Assembly: GCF_016907515.1 (NCBI RefSeq)
Contig: NZ_JAFBBY010000001.1
Span: 4,402,001 to 4,466,000 of the forward strand
DNA: 64,000 nt
Direction of reading: 5' to 3'
Origin: Nocardioides nitrophenolicus
Lineage (GTDB): Bacteria; Actinomycetota; Actinomycetes; Propionibacteriales; Nocardioidaceae
In this document: one piece after another, positions 7,252 through 15,061 of the stretch
Layout of the letters: every line of letters begins with the position of its first letter
Position numbering within the stretch: position 1 is the stretch's first letter
Position numbers and translations under genes: made by a program
The notes under the pieces: model-generated
Told to the model about the DNA's origin: nothing
What the model saw: the letters and a program-made list of their open reading frames with translations, nothing else
The model's database searches: none

Positions 7252-8448
7252 ATGCTGGACACCCTGACCCTGCGCGTGGCCTTCGGCCTCGTCGCGGCCT
7301 GTGTCCTCGTCCTGTTCTACGGCGTCACCTACCGCTCGACCCGGTCCTCGTACAGCGGCTGGTGGTGTGCGTCGCTGGCCTGCTTCATCGTCAGCGCCTC
7401 GCTGTTCCTCGCCAACGGCACCCCCGCGCAGGTGCTCGCCAACCCGATGGGCAATGCGACCGGTGCCCTCGGCGCGGCCTGCGTCTGGGCCGGCGGGCGC
7501 AGCCTGCGGGAGCGCCGGATCCGGGCCTGGCAGGTGCTCGTCGGGCCCGGGCTGGTGCTGGTCGTCTCGCTCGCCGACAGTCCGCGGACCGACATCTGGT
7601 CGGGTGGCGCGGTCTACCTGGCGGCCATGGCGCTGTTGATCGGCGCCTCGGCCCGCGAGCTGACGCTGCTGCTGCGGGCCCTCGAGCCGGGCGTCGCGAC
7701 CCGCGCTCAATACCGCTTCGTGCTCACCGCGATGGCGCTCGCCTCGGCCGTGATCGCCCTGTTCTACCTCGCTCGCACCATCGCCTTCGTGGCCGTCGGC
7801 CCCGCGGACCCGCTGTTCCGGGCGGTGTTCGGTGGTCAGGTCACGACCCTGCTGATGATGGTGCTGCTCGTCGTGGTGACCTTCAGCATGTCGGCGCTCA
7901 GCCACGAGCAGCAGACCTCCGAGCTGCGCGTGCAGGCGACGCGCGACGGGCTGACCGGCCTGCTCAACCGGGCCGAGTTCCTCCGGGCCGCGCAGCGCGA
8001 GATCGACCGGGGCCTGGTCCGGGCCGATGCCGCGGTGGTGGTCGCCGACCTCGATCGGTTCAAGAGCATCAACGACGGCCTCGGCCACGCCGCGGGCGAT
8101 CGGGCGCTGACCGCCTTCGCCGACGCCTGCCGGTCGGTGGTCGGGCTGCGTGGCGTGATCGGCCGGCTCGGCGGTGACGAGTTCGTGCTGCTGGTGCGCG
8201 GCGCCCCCGCCGAGGTGGTGCTCGACGCGATCGCCCGCGTCTACCGCGGTGACGACGAGGCCAGCCCGATGCCGACGGTCAGCTTCGGCATCGCGCCGGT
8301 CCGGGCCGGCGACGACATCGCCCTGGCCCTGGCGTACGCCGACGAGGCGCTCTACGAGGCCAAGGCGGCCGGCCGGGCCAGAGCCGTCCGGGCCGCGCGC
8401 CGCGACGATCGCCCACCGAGCCTGGTGGACGATCGTCGTTCCGCTTGA
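7252..8448 (+). CDS. Membrane-bound diguanylate cyclase (GGDEF)
   Basis: 398 residues. About six hydrophobic segments fill residues 5-220, forming a membrane sensor region. A GGDEF domain follows from about residue 228 (RDGLTGLLNRAEF) with an intact GGDEF active-site motif at residues 307-311 and the metal-binding VVADLDRFKSIND segment. It should make cyclic di-GMP from GTP. I see no RxxD inhibitory site directly upstream of GGDEF and no EAL domain. It stands alone between unrelated operons. Confidence 0.92.
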   Translation: MLDTLTLRVAFGLVAACVLVLFYGVTYRSTRSSYSGWWCASLACFIVSASLFLANGTPAQVLANPMGNATGALGAACVWAGGRSLRERRIRAWQVLVGPGLVLVVSLADSPRTDIWSGGAVYLAAMALLIGASARELTLLLRALEPGVATRAQYRFVLTAMALASAVIALFYLARTIAFVAVGPADPLFRAVFGGQVTTLLMMVLLVVVTFSMSALSHEQQTSELRVQATRDGLTGLLNRAEFLRAAQREIDRGLVRADAAVVVADLDRFKSINDGLGHAAGDRALTAFADACRSVVGLRGVIGRLGGDEFVLLVRGAPAEVVLDAIARVYRGDDEASPMPTVSFGIAPVRAGDDIALALAYADEALYEAKAAGRARAVRAARRDDRPPSLVDDRRSA

Positions 8449-8463
8449 GGAGGCGGCGCGGGC

Positions 8464-9033
8464 TCAGCCCCGGGCGATCCGCTTCGACAGGCGCAGGTCG
8501 TCGCCGACCACGCCCTTGCTGAACCCGTCGTCCACCACCATCCGCTTCTTGCGCATCTGGGCCACGCCGACGCCCACCCGCGCCCACGCGGGCGTGCCGA
8601 GGCAGGCGGTGGGGACGACGAGGGTGGCGGTCCTGGCCTCGACGGTGGCGGTGAGTCCCTCGCACGCGATGTCGTCGAGATTGCGGGTGAGGGAGACACC
8701 CGACTCGCCGTAGAAGCTCGCATAGGTCACCTCGAAGCTCCCCGCCGAGGTCTTCAGCCGCGCCCCGACGAAGAACCGCTTGGTCGGCAGCGGGCCGCGG
8801 GTCCGGAGGCTGACGATCAGGGAGTCGAGGCCGTGGCTGACCGTCACCCGCCGGATGTCGACGCGTCGCTCGCCGGGCGCCGGGTGCGTCCGGTCTCCCT
8901 CGATGTCGCCGACCAGCACGTCGCGCGCGGGGTCGGTGTGGACCAGGTCGGCGGCGGAGGCGAGGCCGGGGCTGGCGAGCAGGAGGCCGGCCGCGCAGGC
9001 GAGCGCGGCGAGGACACGAGGCAGGGGGGGCAT
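8464..9033 (-). CDS. Secreted protein of unknown function
   Basis: 189 residues with a clear signal peptide (hydrophobic residues 7-22, cleavage near ASA-AD). The mature part is beta-rich with a few paired cysteines (DIACEG, PTACLG). I do not recognise the family. ATG at 9033 is preferred over the ATG at 9042 because GGAGG at complement 9042-9046 has proper spacing only to the later one. It is convergent with the GGDEF gene. Confidence 0.7.
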   Translation of the reverse strand: MPPLPRVLAALACAAGLLLASPGLASAADLVHTDPARDVLVGDIEGDRTHPAPGERRVDIRRVTVSHGLDSLIVSLRTRGPLPTKRFFVGARLKTSAGSFEVTYASFYGESGVSLTRNLDDIACEGLTATVEARTATLVVPTACLGTPAWARVGVGVAQMRKKRMVVDDGFSKGVVGDDLRLSKRIARG

Positions 9034-9090
9034 GGGGGCCATCCTCCGATGGATCCGTCGACGATGCGCGGGAATTAGGGGGAGCCGCTG

Positions 9091-9106
9091 GTTAACAAAC
9101 GTTAAC
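9091..9106. promoter_or_regulatory. Palindromic operator candidate upstream of acyl-CoA dehydrogenase
   Basis: GTTAACAAACGTTAAC has two GTTAAC arms separated by 4 bp. It lies just before the TACGAT -10-like hexamer at 9116-9121, so a bound protein would block the promoter. The cognate regulator is not in the neighbourhood; a TetR- or FadR-type fatty-acid regulator is plausible. Confidence 0.5.
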
Positions 9107-9127
9107 CTCGTGGCCTACGATGGGCTC

Positions 9128-10327
9128 ATGACCCAGTTCGAGCTGTCGCGCGAGCACGAGGAGTTCCGCCGTACCGTCCGGGACTTCGCCGAGGCCACCA
9201 TCCGCCCCCACGTCGCGGAGTGGGACAAGGCACACCACTTCCCGACCGACGTCGTGCAGAAGATGGGGGAGCTGGGGCTGTTCGGCCTCACCGCTCCGGA
9301 GGAGTACGGCGGCGCCGGGCTCGACGCGTCCGACGGCCCGTTCACCTCGCTCTGCCTGGCGATCGAGGAGCTCGGCCGGGTCGACCAGTCGCTGGGCGTG
9401 ACGCTCGAGGCCGGCGTCGGCCTCGGCATCAACCCGATCCTGACCTACGGCACCGACGAGCAGAAGAAGACCTGGCTGCCCGACCTGGTCGCCGGACAGC
9501 GGCTCGCCGGCTTCGGCCTCACCGAGCCGGGTGCCGGCTCCGACGCGGGCGCCACCAAGACCCGCGCCGAGCTCGACAACGGCGAGTGGGTGATCAACGG
9601 CGGCAAGCAGTTCATCACCAACTCCGGCTCCGACATCACCAGCCTGGTGACCGTCACCGCCCGCACCGGCGTCTCGGAGTCCGGCAAGCCGGAGATCTCC
9701 GCCATTATCGTGCCCGCCGGCACGCCCGGGTTCGTCGCCGAGCCGCCGTACGACAAGCTCGGCTGGCACATCTCCGACACCCACCCGCTCTCGTTCACCG
9801 ACTGCCGGGTGCCCGAGCAGAACCTGGTCGGCGAGCGCGGGCGGGGCTATGCCCAGTTCCTCGCCATCCTCGACGACGGCCGGGTCGCCATCGCCGCGCT
9901 CGCCGTCGGCCTGATCCAGGCGTGCGTCGACCTGTGCGTGGAGTACGCCCTCGACCGGCAGACCATGGGCGGCCCGATCGGGCGCAAGCAGGGCGTCGCC
10001 TTCCAGATCGCCGACCTCGAGGTGATGCTGCACGCCTCGCGGATGCTGACCTACCGCGCCGCCGCGATGAAGGACGCGATGGAGGGCGGCCGCGGCCCGT
10101 CGATGAAGGAGTTCAAGCAGGCCGCGTCGGTCGCCAAGCTCTACGCCAGCGAGTCGGCCGTCACCGCGACCCGGATCGCCACCCAGGTCTTCGGCGGCTA
10201 CGGCTTCATGGAGGAGTACCCCGTCGCCCGGTTCTACCGCGACGCCAAGATCCTCGAGATCGGCGAGGGCACCTCCGAGGTGCAGCGGATGCTCATCGCC
10301 CGCGGACTCGGGCTCCCCGTCGAGTAA
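9128..10327 (+). CDS. Acyl-CoA dehydrogenase
   Basis: 399 residues, normal family length. Oxidises an acyl-CoA to the trans-2-enoyl-CoA with FAD. Visible are the N-terminal helical domain, the FAD-contacting GFGLTEPGAGSD segment, and the C-terminal domain with QVFGGYGFMEEYPVARFYRDAKI and IGEGTSEVQRM; the glutamate of the YEGT-like motif (here EGTSE) is the usual catalytic-base region. TACGAT ends 6 nt before the ATG, so leaderless translation is likely. Acyl chain preference cannot be read. Confidence 0.92.
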   Translation: MTQFELSREHEEFRRTVRDFAEATIRPHVAEWDKAHHFPTDVVQKMGELGLFGLTAPEEYGGAGLDASDGPFTSLCLAIEELGRVDQSLGVTLEAGVGLGINPILTYGTDEQKKTWLPDLVAGQRLAGFGLTEPGAGSDAGATKTRAELDNGEWVINGGKQFITNSGSDITSLVTVTARTGVSESGKPEISAIIVPAGTPGFVAEPPYDKLGWHISDTHPLSFTDCRVPEQNLVGERGRGYAQFLAILDDGRVAIAALAVGLIQACVDLCVEYALDRQTMGGPIGRKQGVAFQIADLEVMLHASRMLTYRAAAMKDAMEGGRGPSMKEFKQAASVAKLYASESAVTATRIATQVFGGYGFMEEYPVARFYRDAKILEIGEGTSEVQRMLIARGLGLPVE

Positions 10328-11402
10328 GGACGACAACGCCGAGCACCGCCAGCGCGCCGGCCCCGACCCACATCGCGACCGGCGTGCCGTCGTCCCCCTT
10401 GGACTCCGTGGGCTTGGACTCCGTGGGCGCGACGGTCCCGGTGTGCACGCGCCCCGGACCGCCGTAGTCCGGCACCCCGTCCCCAGGTACGCCGTCGACC
10501 GCGAGGGTCACCGTCACCTTCGCCGGGGTGGCCCCGAGCGGCAGCTCGACGAGCACGTAGTGGTCGCCGGCGAGCGACGCACCGGCCCGGGTCGGGTCGA
10601 ACGAGTCGCGGTGCAGGTACGACGTCACGTGGCTCTGCGCCCGTCCCGGACCGCTCGACGCGACGTCCTCGCCGAGCAGCGGCCCGAGGATCTTCACGGT
10701 CGCCTCGGCGCTGCCGTCGACCTGGACCCGCAGCGACTGGTCCCAGCCGACCGCGACGGCCAGCACGGCCGGCCGACCGGCCCGGAGCGCGACCTGGTGG
10801 CTGCCGGCGGCGACCAGCGGCGCGTCGGCCGGCGTCGTACCGGCCCGGGCCGGCTCGGCCGACGGGTCCGCCGCGAGGGGCCGCCAGGTCGGCGCGGCCG
10901 GTTCGCGCAGCAGGTCGAACGCGTACGTCGACAGCGGCGGCTCCTCCTCGACCACCAGTGTCGCCGCACGTCCCCGGTCGGCCGGATCGCTCGGCAGGCC
11001 GACGGTCACGAACAGTTCCTCGGCGGTGCCGCACGGGTGGTCCGGCTGGTCGGTCCAGGTCGACACGGTCGTCGTGAGCAGGGGAGCCGGCTCGCCGAGG
11101 GTCGGTCGGAACACGGCGCCGCTGCCGCAGCCGGTGTCGGCGGGCGTCGTACCGATGGTCACGCGGACGCCCTCGCCGACCGAGTCGCCGGCGCCGACGT
11201 ACCAGAGGCCGACGTGGAAGGTGCTCCCCGTCGCGGTGCGCTGGAGGCGGAAGGTCGCCGGAGCGTCGGCGGGCAGCGTGATCGGCTGGCTGCCCGGCAC
11301 GAGGGTGGGGTCCTCGGCCCGCGCCGGCGGCGCCGCGAGCAGGGCGGACGCCGTCAGCAGGACGGCGAGCAGCCGGGTCAGCGCGCCCAGAGGTCGGTCC
11401 AT
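10293..11402 (-). CDS. Secreted, C-terminally membrane-anchored protein of unknown function
   Basis: 369 residues. A signal peptide (residues 8-28, ending ARA-ED) leads to a beta-rich extracytoplasmic region with paired cysteines. It ends in a single hydrophobic helix (MWVGAGALAVLGVVVLT) and an arginine-rich tail, giving a type I topology. No sorting motif is seen before the helix. Its last 35 bp overlap the 3' end of the convergent acyl-CoA dehydrogenase. Its start overlaps maf by 25 bp, so it is probably co-transcribed with maf. Confidence 0.72.
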   Translation of the reverse strand: MDRPLGALTRLLAVLLTASALLAAPPARAEDPTLVPGSQPITLPADAPATFRLQRTATGSTFHVGLWYVGAGDSVGEGVRVTIGTTPADTGCGSGAVFRPTLGEPAPLLTTTVSTWTDQPDHPCGTAEELFVTVGLPSDPADRGRAATLVVEEEPPLSTYAFDLLREPAAPTWRPLAADPSAEPARAGTTPADAPLVAAGSHQVALRAGRPAVLAVAVGWDQSLRVQVDGSAEATVKILGPLLGEDVASSGPGRAQSHVTSYLHRDSFDPTRAGASLAGDHYVLVELPLGATPAKVTVTLAVDGVPGDGVPDYGGPGRVHTGTVAPTESKPTESKGDDGTPVAMWVGAGALAVLGVVVLTRRGARVRGR

Positions 11403-11977
11403 TCGTGTCCGAGCTCGCGGACCATCCCGCGCACCAGCGGGAGGCTGACCCCGACCACGTTGTGGTGGTCGCCCTCGATGCGGGTGACGAAGCCGCCGCC
11501 GAGGCCGTCGACGGTGAAGGCGCCCGCGACGTGAAGCGGCTCGCCGGTGGCGACGTAGGCCGCGATCTCGGCGTCGGTGACCTCGGCGAAGTGGACCGTC
11601 GTCGAGGCGGTGGCGGCGACCTGGTGACCGGTGGCGCGGTCGTGGAGGCAGTGACCGGAGTGGAGGACGCCCGAACGGCCCCGCATCGCCTGCCACCGGC
11701 GGACGGCGTCGTCGGCGTCGTCGGGCTTCCCGAGCGCCACCCCGTCGAGTTCGAGCACGGAGTCGCAGCCGAGCACCAGCGCGTCGGCCGGGACCTCCTC
11801 GCGACCGGCCACGGCGCCGCACTTGAGCTCGGCCAGGCGCAGCGCCAGCTCGGCCGGCGGCACGTCGCGGACCTGGGACTCGTCGACGCCCGAGACGATC
11901 ACCGTCGGGTCGAGGCCCGCGCTGCGCAGGGTCGCCAGGCGGGCGGGAGAGGCGGAGGCGAGCACGAAGGTCGGCAC
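11378..11977 (-). CDS. maf: Maf-like nucleotide pyrophosphatase
   Basis: 199 residues. Hydrolyses non-canonical or modified nucleoside triphosphates to monophosphates. The N-terminal VLASASPARLATLRSAG and the later GCDSVLELDG segments are the Maf signatures. GTG start with TAGGGT (complement of 11984-11989) 6 nt upstream: a leaderless-type promoter. In mycobacteria maf sits by accE/accD5 and birA; here those carboxylase genes are absent and about 9 kb of other genes separate maf from birA. Confidence 0.9.
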   Translation of the reverse strand: MPTFVLASASPARLATLRSAGLDPTVIVSGVDESQVRDVPPAELALRLAELKCGAVAGREEVPADALVLGCDSVLELDGVALGKPDDADDAVRRWQAMRGRSGVLHSGHCLHDRATGHQVAATASTTVHFAEVTDAEIAAYVATGEPLHVAGAFTVDGLGGGFVTRIEGDHHNVVGVSLPLVRGMVRELGHEWTDLWAR

Positions 11978-12071
11978 GTCGCCACCCTAACGACGAGGGC
12001 CGACGCAACCTTTTCGGCGGCTCGCGAGTCGTGATCGGTGACAGGCTGGCGGCGCGGAGGAGGAGGTGCGC

Positions 12072-12152
12072 GTGGACGGTGCGGCTGACGACCTGGTCCA
12101 GCGGTGCTTCGACGTGAACCGAACACCGACAAATCGCAACACGATGGGGTGA
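12072..12152 (+). CDS. Short ORF (26 aa), possibly a truncated gene start or leader peptide
   Basis: A GTG codon follows an exceptionally strong GGAGGAGGAGG site (about 12056-12066), yet the frame ends after 26 codons (VDGAADDLVQRCFDV, then a different-looking tail). The composition changes about half-way, as if the start of a native gene had been cut by inserted DNA. Its stop lies 5 bp before the next gene, so it could also couple translation to it. Confidence 0.35.
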   Translation: MDGAADDLVQRCFDVNRTPTNRNTMG

Positions 12153-12157
12153 CCCCG

Positions 12158-12622
12158 ATGTTCATCGCGCAGCAGTTTGCTCGAATCCGAGCGGATCGAG
12201 CCGTGCTCATCATCCTAGGAGCGGCGGCGGTGGGGGCGGCCGTGGCCATCTACGTCGCCATCTCGAGCAACGAGGATCTCCCAGCGTCCACGAAGGTGTC
12301 GGCGAACCTGATGGTCCGGTCAGATTCAGGCGACGGCGACTATCTGGGTGCGGCGCTCAGTGGAATCCTGCAGATCAACAAGCAAGGGTGCGTCACGCTT
12401 GGCGACTATCCACTCGTTGCACCTGCAGGGTCGCGAGTTGCCGCCGACTCGAGCGGAGTCGAGTTTCCCGGCGTCGGCCTCGTCACGTTCGGAGAACCCG
12501 TTCGCGGAAGTGGGGGATACGTGGAAGCCGCCAAGGTCGGCGAGATCCTGGAGTCGAGGGACTGCTTGTCGTCGGCGTTCGAGGGCCACGTCGTGATCAT
12601 TCACGAGGTAGCGACTCCGTGA
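12158..12622 (+). CDS. Membrane-anchored orphan protein
   Basis: 154 residues. A single transmembrane segment at about residues 16-36 is followed by an outside domain with two cysteines. I do not recognise a family. Codon use is clearly AT-richer than in flanking genes (AAT, ATC/ATT mixture, TCA, CTA), marking acquired DNA. GGGGTG about 7 nt upstream can act as ribosome site. It lies in the same atypical stretch as the secreted protease that points towards it. Confidence 0.6.
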   Translation: MFIAQQFARIRADRAVLIILGAAAVGAAVAIYVAISSNEDLPASTKVSANLMVRSDSGDGDYLGAALSGILQINKQGCVTLGDYPLVAPAGSRVAADSSGVEFPGVGLVTFGEPVRGSGGYVEAAKVGEILESRDCLSSAFEGHVVIIHEVATP

Positions 12623-12935
12623 CGGCGGCCTTCCTCGATCGCCCGGCGGGGGAGGTTGCACGAGCGTGTTCAGGAAGTGTGTCGGCCTGCCTGCGTCGCT
12701 CTGTGGGCGAGACGGCGCATTGTCGGACGCATTCTGCTTGCTGCGCCGGCCTGCTATCCGTCCGACCCTGCCCACCCTGGCGCAGTGTCTACGACTACTC
12801 CGGCAACGAGTCGAGGACGGCACAACCGAGCGGATGCACGAGCCTTGAGGGCCGCGATTCGTGATGCCGGCGACCGGCGCCCCGATCGTTACACGCGTAC
12901 CGAGGGCCACCGAACACGTCGACGTCCGGAACTGT
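12623..12935. other. Intergenic stretch of about 310 bp, no supported gene
   Basis: Lower-GC DNA between two genes whose 3' ends face each other. Short open frames exist on the plus strand, but none has a credible ribosome site or recognisable product. I see no strong hairpin with a T tract. Confidence 0.5.
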
Positions 12936-14255
12936 TCAGTTCACTAGCACGGACGCGTTGAGATTGTTCTCGACTCGACCGATTCGAGTGTATCGGCTCG
13001 TGTTTTCCGAGACGTTCGAAGATGCATGAGTTCCATGAGCAACGTTTCCGTAGAACCAGGGTCCACCGCTGTCGCCGCCGGCCGAGATTCTGGTATTCGT
13101 CCAGTCGAGTCCACACATTGTGACCCCGTCGACGTTCCTGCACTGATTGACCTGTGCGACCTGTGCACATGAGTATTCAGTGGTCATTCCCCAATGGCAG
13201 ATGAGCTGACCCTGCGCAGGATTGTAGGCTGCCGTGGCGACCCGGTCTCCGGCTCCTCCGACGCCAGTCGCTGCGAACTGGTTGTTTGTCGTGTGCCCGT
13301 TTTCGCTGAGAGTGCGGTGCCACTGAATGTCGACGATCCCGTTTGCGGCAGGAGTTGCCGTGATGGGCGTGGGGTTGATCATGCCGGCGTTGTTGTTGTA
13401 CACGAGGCTGTTGGGGCAGTGTCCGGCGGTCAGCACACCGCGGACGCCGCCGCGTTGGGCTGTGAATCCGGCCGTGCATTGAGGCGTGCCGCCTTGCCAA
13501 AGCGGCCGCCCTCCTTGGACTGTGTTTTCGAGTTGGTCGGGGTCGCCCTGCGACTCTTTGAAGGTCACCTCTGCGGGAAGTCGGCCATCGATCGAATTCT
13601 TGGCGGCGATGGCCAAAGCGTCCGATAGATGCAGGTCAACAGTCGCTCGATCGGACGCCCCCACTTCTGTCAGGACGTATTCCACGACGATCGTCGTGGC
13701 GCTGCCGGTCGCTGTGGTTCCCGCAGACTTGATGAGGTCCGGGTGCTTCGCGAGGCTGGTCAGTAGTGCCCCAGAAACGTCGCTGAGCTCTGCGGCCGTG
13801 GTGACCGCTCCTGAGATGAGCTTTGTGTCACTCGGCAGTCCCTTCAGGTCCTCAAGGAGTTGGTCGGTTGGCTGACCCGCAATTGCAAGCCAGTAGTCCC
13901 CTTCCTCTCCCTTCTGCGAGAGACCCCAACGCAGGAATGATTCCGGGTGCTCGCTCTCGAGCCGCTTGACCAGCTCACCCATCGCCATGATGTTCTGGTG
14001 GCTGGCGGTGAGGTCGTTCAAGTCGTGACCGGAGGACTTTGCGTATGCCGTCAGATCCTGCAGCTCTTCCGCTGTCGGGGTGACATCTTTCCCGGTCCCG
14101 GAGACGACTATCTCGTGCATGGCGGGCTGGTGGCGTATCGGTGGGGCGGGTGTGTCCCTAGGGCTGGGTGCACTCGGTGACGCGGCGGCTAATGCAGGAA
14201 TGATCATTGCGGCCGCAATGACAGCCATGACTGCGGCTCTCTTTCCTATCAACAT
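12936..14255 (-). CDS. Secreted chymotrypsin-fold (S1-type) serine protease with large pro-region
   Basis: 439 residues. A signal peptide spans residues 5-25, a pro-region of about 220 residues follows, and the catalytic domain starts near residue 248. The triad is visible: H279 in TAGHC, D309 in GIVDIQW, S396 in GGDSGGPW; cysteines at 260/280 and 371/381 can form the usual disulfides. It resembles streptogrisin or alpha-lytic-type exported proteases whose pro-region helps folding. ATG at 14255 follows AAAGGCGG. AT-richer codons and many Asn/Thr residues set it apart from neighbours, consistent with horizontal acquisition. Confidence 0.88.
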   Translation of the reverse strand: MLIGKRAAVMAVIAAAMIIPALAAASPSAPSPRDTPAPPIRHQPAMHEIVVSGTGKDVTPTAEELQDLTAYAKSSGHDLNDLTASHQNIMAMGELVKRLESEHPESFLRWGLSQKGEEGDYWLAIAGQPTDQLLEDLKGLPSDTKLISGAVTTAAELSDVSGALLTSLAKHPDLIKSAGTTATGSATTIVVEYVLTEVGASDRATVDLHLSDALAIAAKNSIDGRLPAEVTFKESQGDPDQLENTVQGGRPLWQGGTPQCTAGFTAQRGGVRGVLTAGHCPNSLVYNNNAGMINPTPITATPAANGIVDIQWHRTLSENGHTTNNQFAATGVGGAGDRVATAAYNPAQGQLICHWGMTTEYSCAQVAQVNQCRNVDGVTMCGLDWTNTRISAGGDSGGPWFYGNVAHGTHASSNVSENTSRYTRIGRVENNLNASVLVN

Positions 14256-14403
14256 CGATGTGCCGCCTTTCGCGTTGAGTGGGACACGCTGGCCCGAGAA
14301 CAACACTTTCGGATGTGACTGGTCTCGCACAGTAGGTCCGTGGGGCGGATGAGGGTAGAGGCGCGCGCCCGCGGTGCGCGTATTGACGGGTGCGTCCTCT
14401 GGC

Positions 14404-14574
14404 GCCCACGCACCCCCGCGCACGGTGCCCACCCTTCGGGGGCGGCTCTTCAAGGGCGGCGACAGCGCATAGCTGTACCGCCTCCTCACCGTCGACTCGG
14501 CATCCGGCGCCTAACCGACCGCCTGGCGCTCGGTGGACGACGGGGTCACCTGGGAGCGGTTCGCGACGCGCTGA
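14404..14574 (+). pseudogene. Decayed C-terminal gene remnant (possible BNR/sialidase-like repeat protein)
   Basis: One frame stays protein-like for 57 codons despite two internal stop codons: RTVPTLRGRLFKGGDSA, stop, LYRLLTVDSASGA, stop, PTAWRSVDDGVTWERFATR, stop. The WRSVDDGVTWERF part looks like an Asp-box repeat (S-x-D-x-G-x-T-W). No start is seen. It is best read as the remains of an older gene at the edge of the acquired stretch; the identification is tentative. Confidence 0.35.
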
Positions 14575-14592
14575 CGGGGCAGGCTGGCGCCC

Positions 14593-15003
14593 ATGTCGAG
14601 GACGAAGGTGGCGGTGCTGTCGTCCGCGGTCACCGCCGCGGTCGTGCTGCTGGCGCTCGCCCTGGCCTGGGGCGGTCTCAAGCTGCTCGACGGCGTCGGC
14701 CGACAGGAGCTCTGGAAGGACTGCCACACCGACGCGACGCTCTCGGGGCTTCAGGGCTACTGCGTCGTCGTCAGCCGCTATCCGGCCACGCCCGTCCACT
14801 CGGAGCGGACCTACCTCGAGATCGCGGCCGTCCACGACGGTGCCGACTACCGCTTCGTCGCGAGCTACCCCTTCCTCGCCTCCGACGCCGGCACCGCGCT
14901 CGATGTCGACTGGTCGGCCGTCGGCGAGCAGATCGTGATCACTGACCCGCGCACTCGCAGCACCATCACCTACCTCGCGGACCAGTACGCGGACGGTCGC
15001 TGA
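14593..15003 (+). CDS. Membrane-anchored hypothetical protein
   Basis: 136 residues with one N-terminal transmembrane helix (residues 6-28) and an outside domain with cysteines at about 43 and 57. No family recognised. Normal high-GC codon use resumes here, so it probably belongs to the native chromosome. Upstream sequence has no convincing Shine-Dalgarno. Confidence 0.55.
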   Translation: MSRTKVAVLSSAVTAAVVLLALALAWGGLKLLDGVGRQELWKDCHTDATLSGLQGYCVVVSRYPATPVHSERTYLEIAAVHDGADYRFVASYPFLASDAGTALDVDWSAVGEQIVITDPRTRSTITYLADQYADGR

Positions 15004-15014
15004 GCCCGGGCATG

Positions 15015-15051
15015 CCGAAGGCCCGCAGATGCTCGGGATCTGCGGGTTCGG
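15015..15051. terminator. Bidirectional hairpin terminator
   Basis: CCCGCAGAT (15022-15030) and ATCTGCGGG (15038-15046) pair perfectly around a 7-nt loop. Outside a 2-nt bulge, CCGAA (15015-15019) also pairs with TTCGG (15047-15051). It sits between two convergent genes. Confidence 0.7.
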
Positions 15052-15061
15052 GGCAGGGGCA

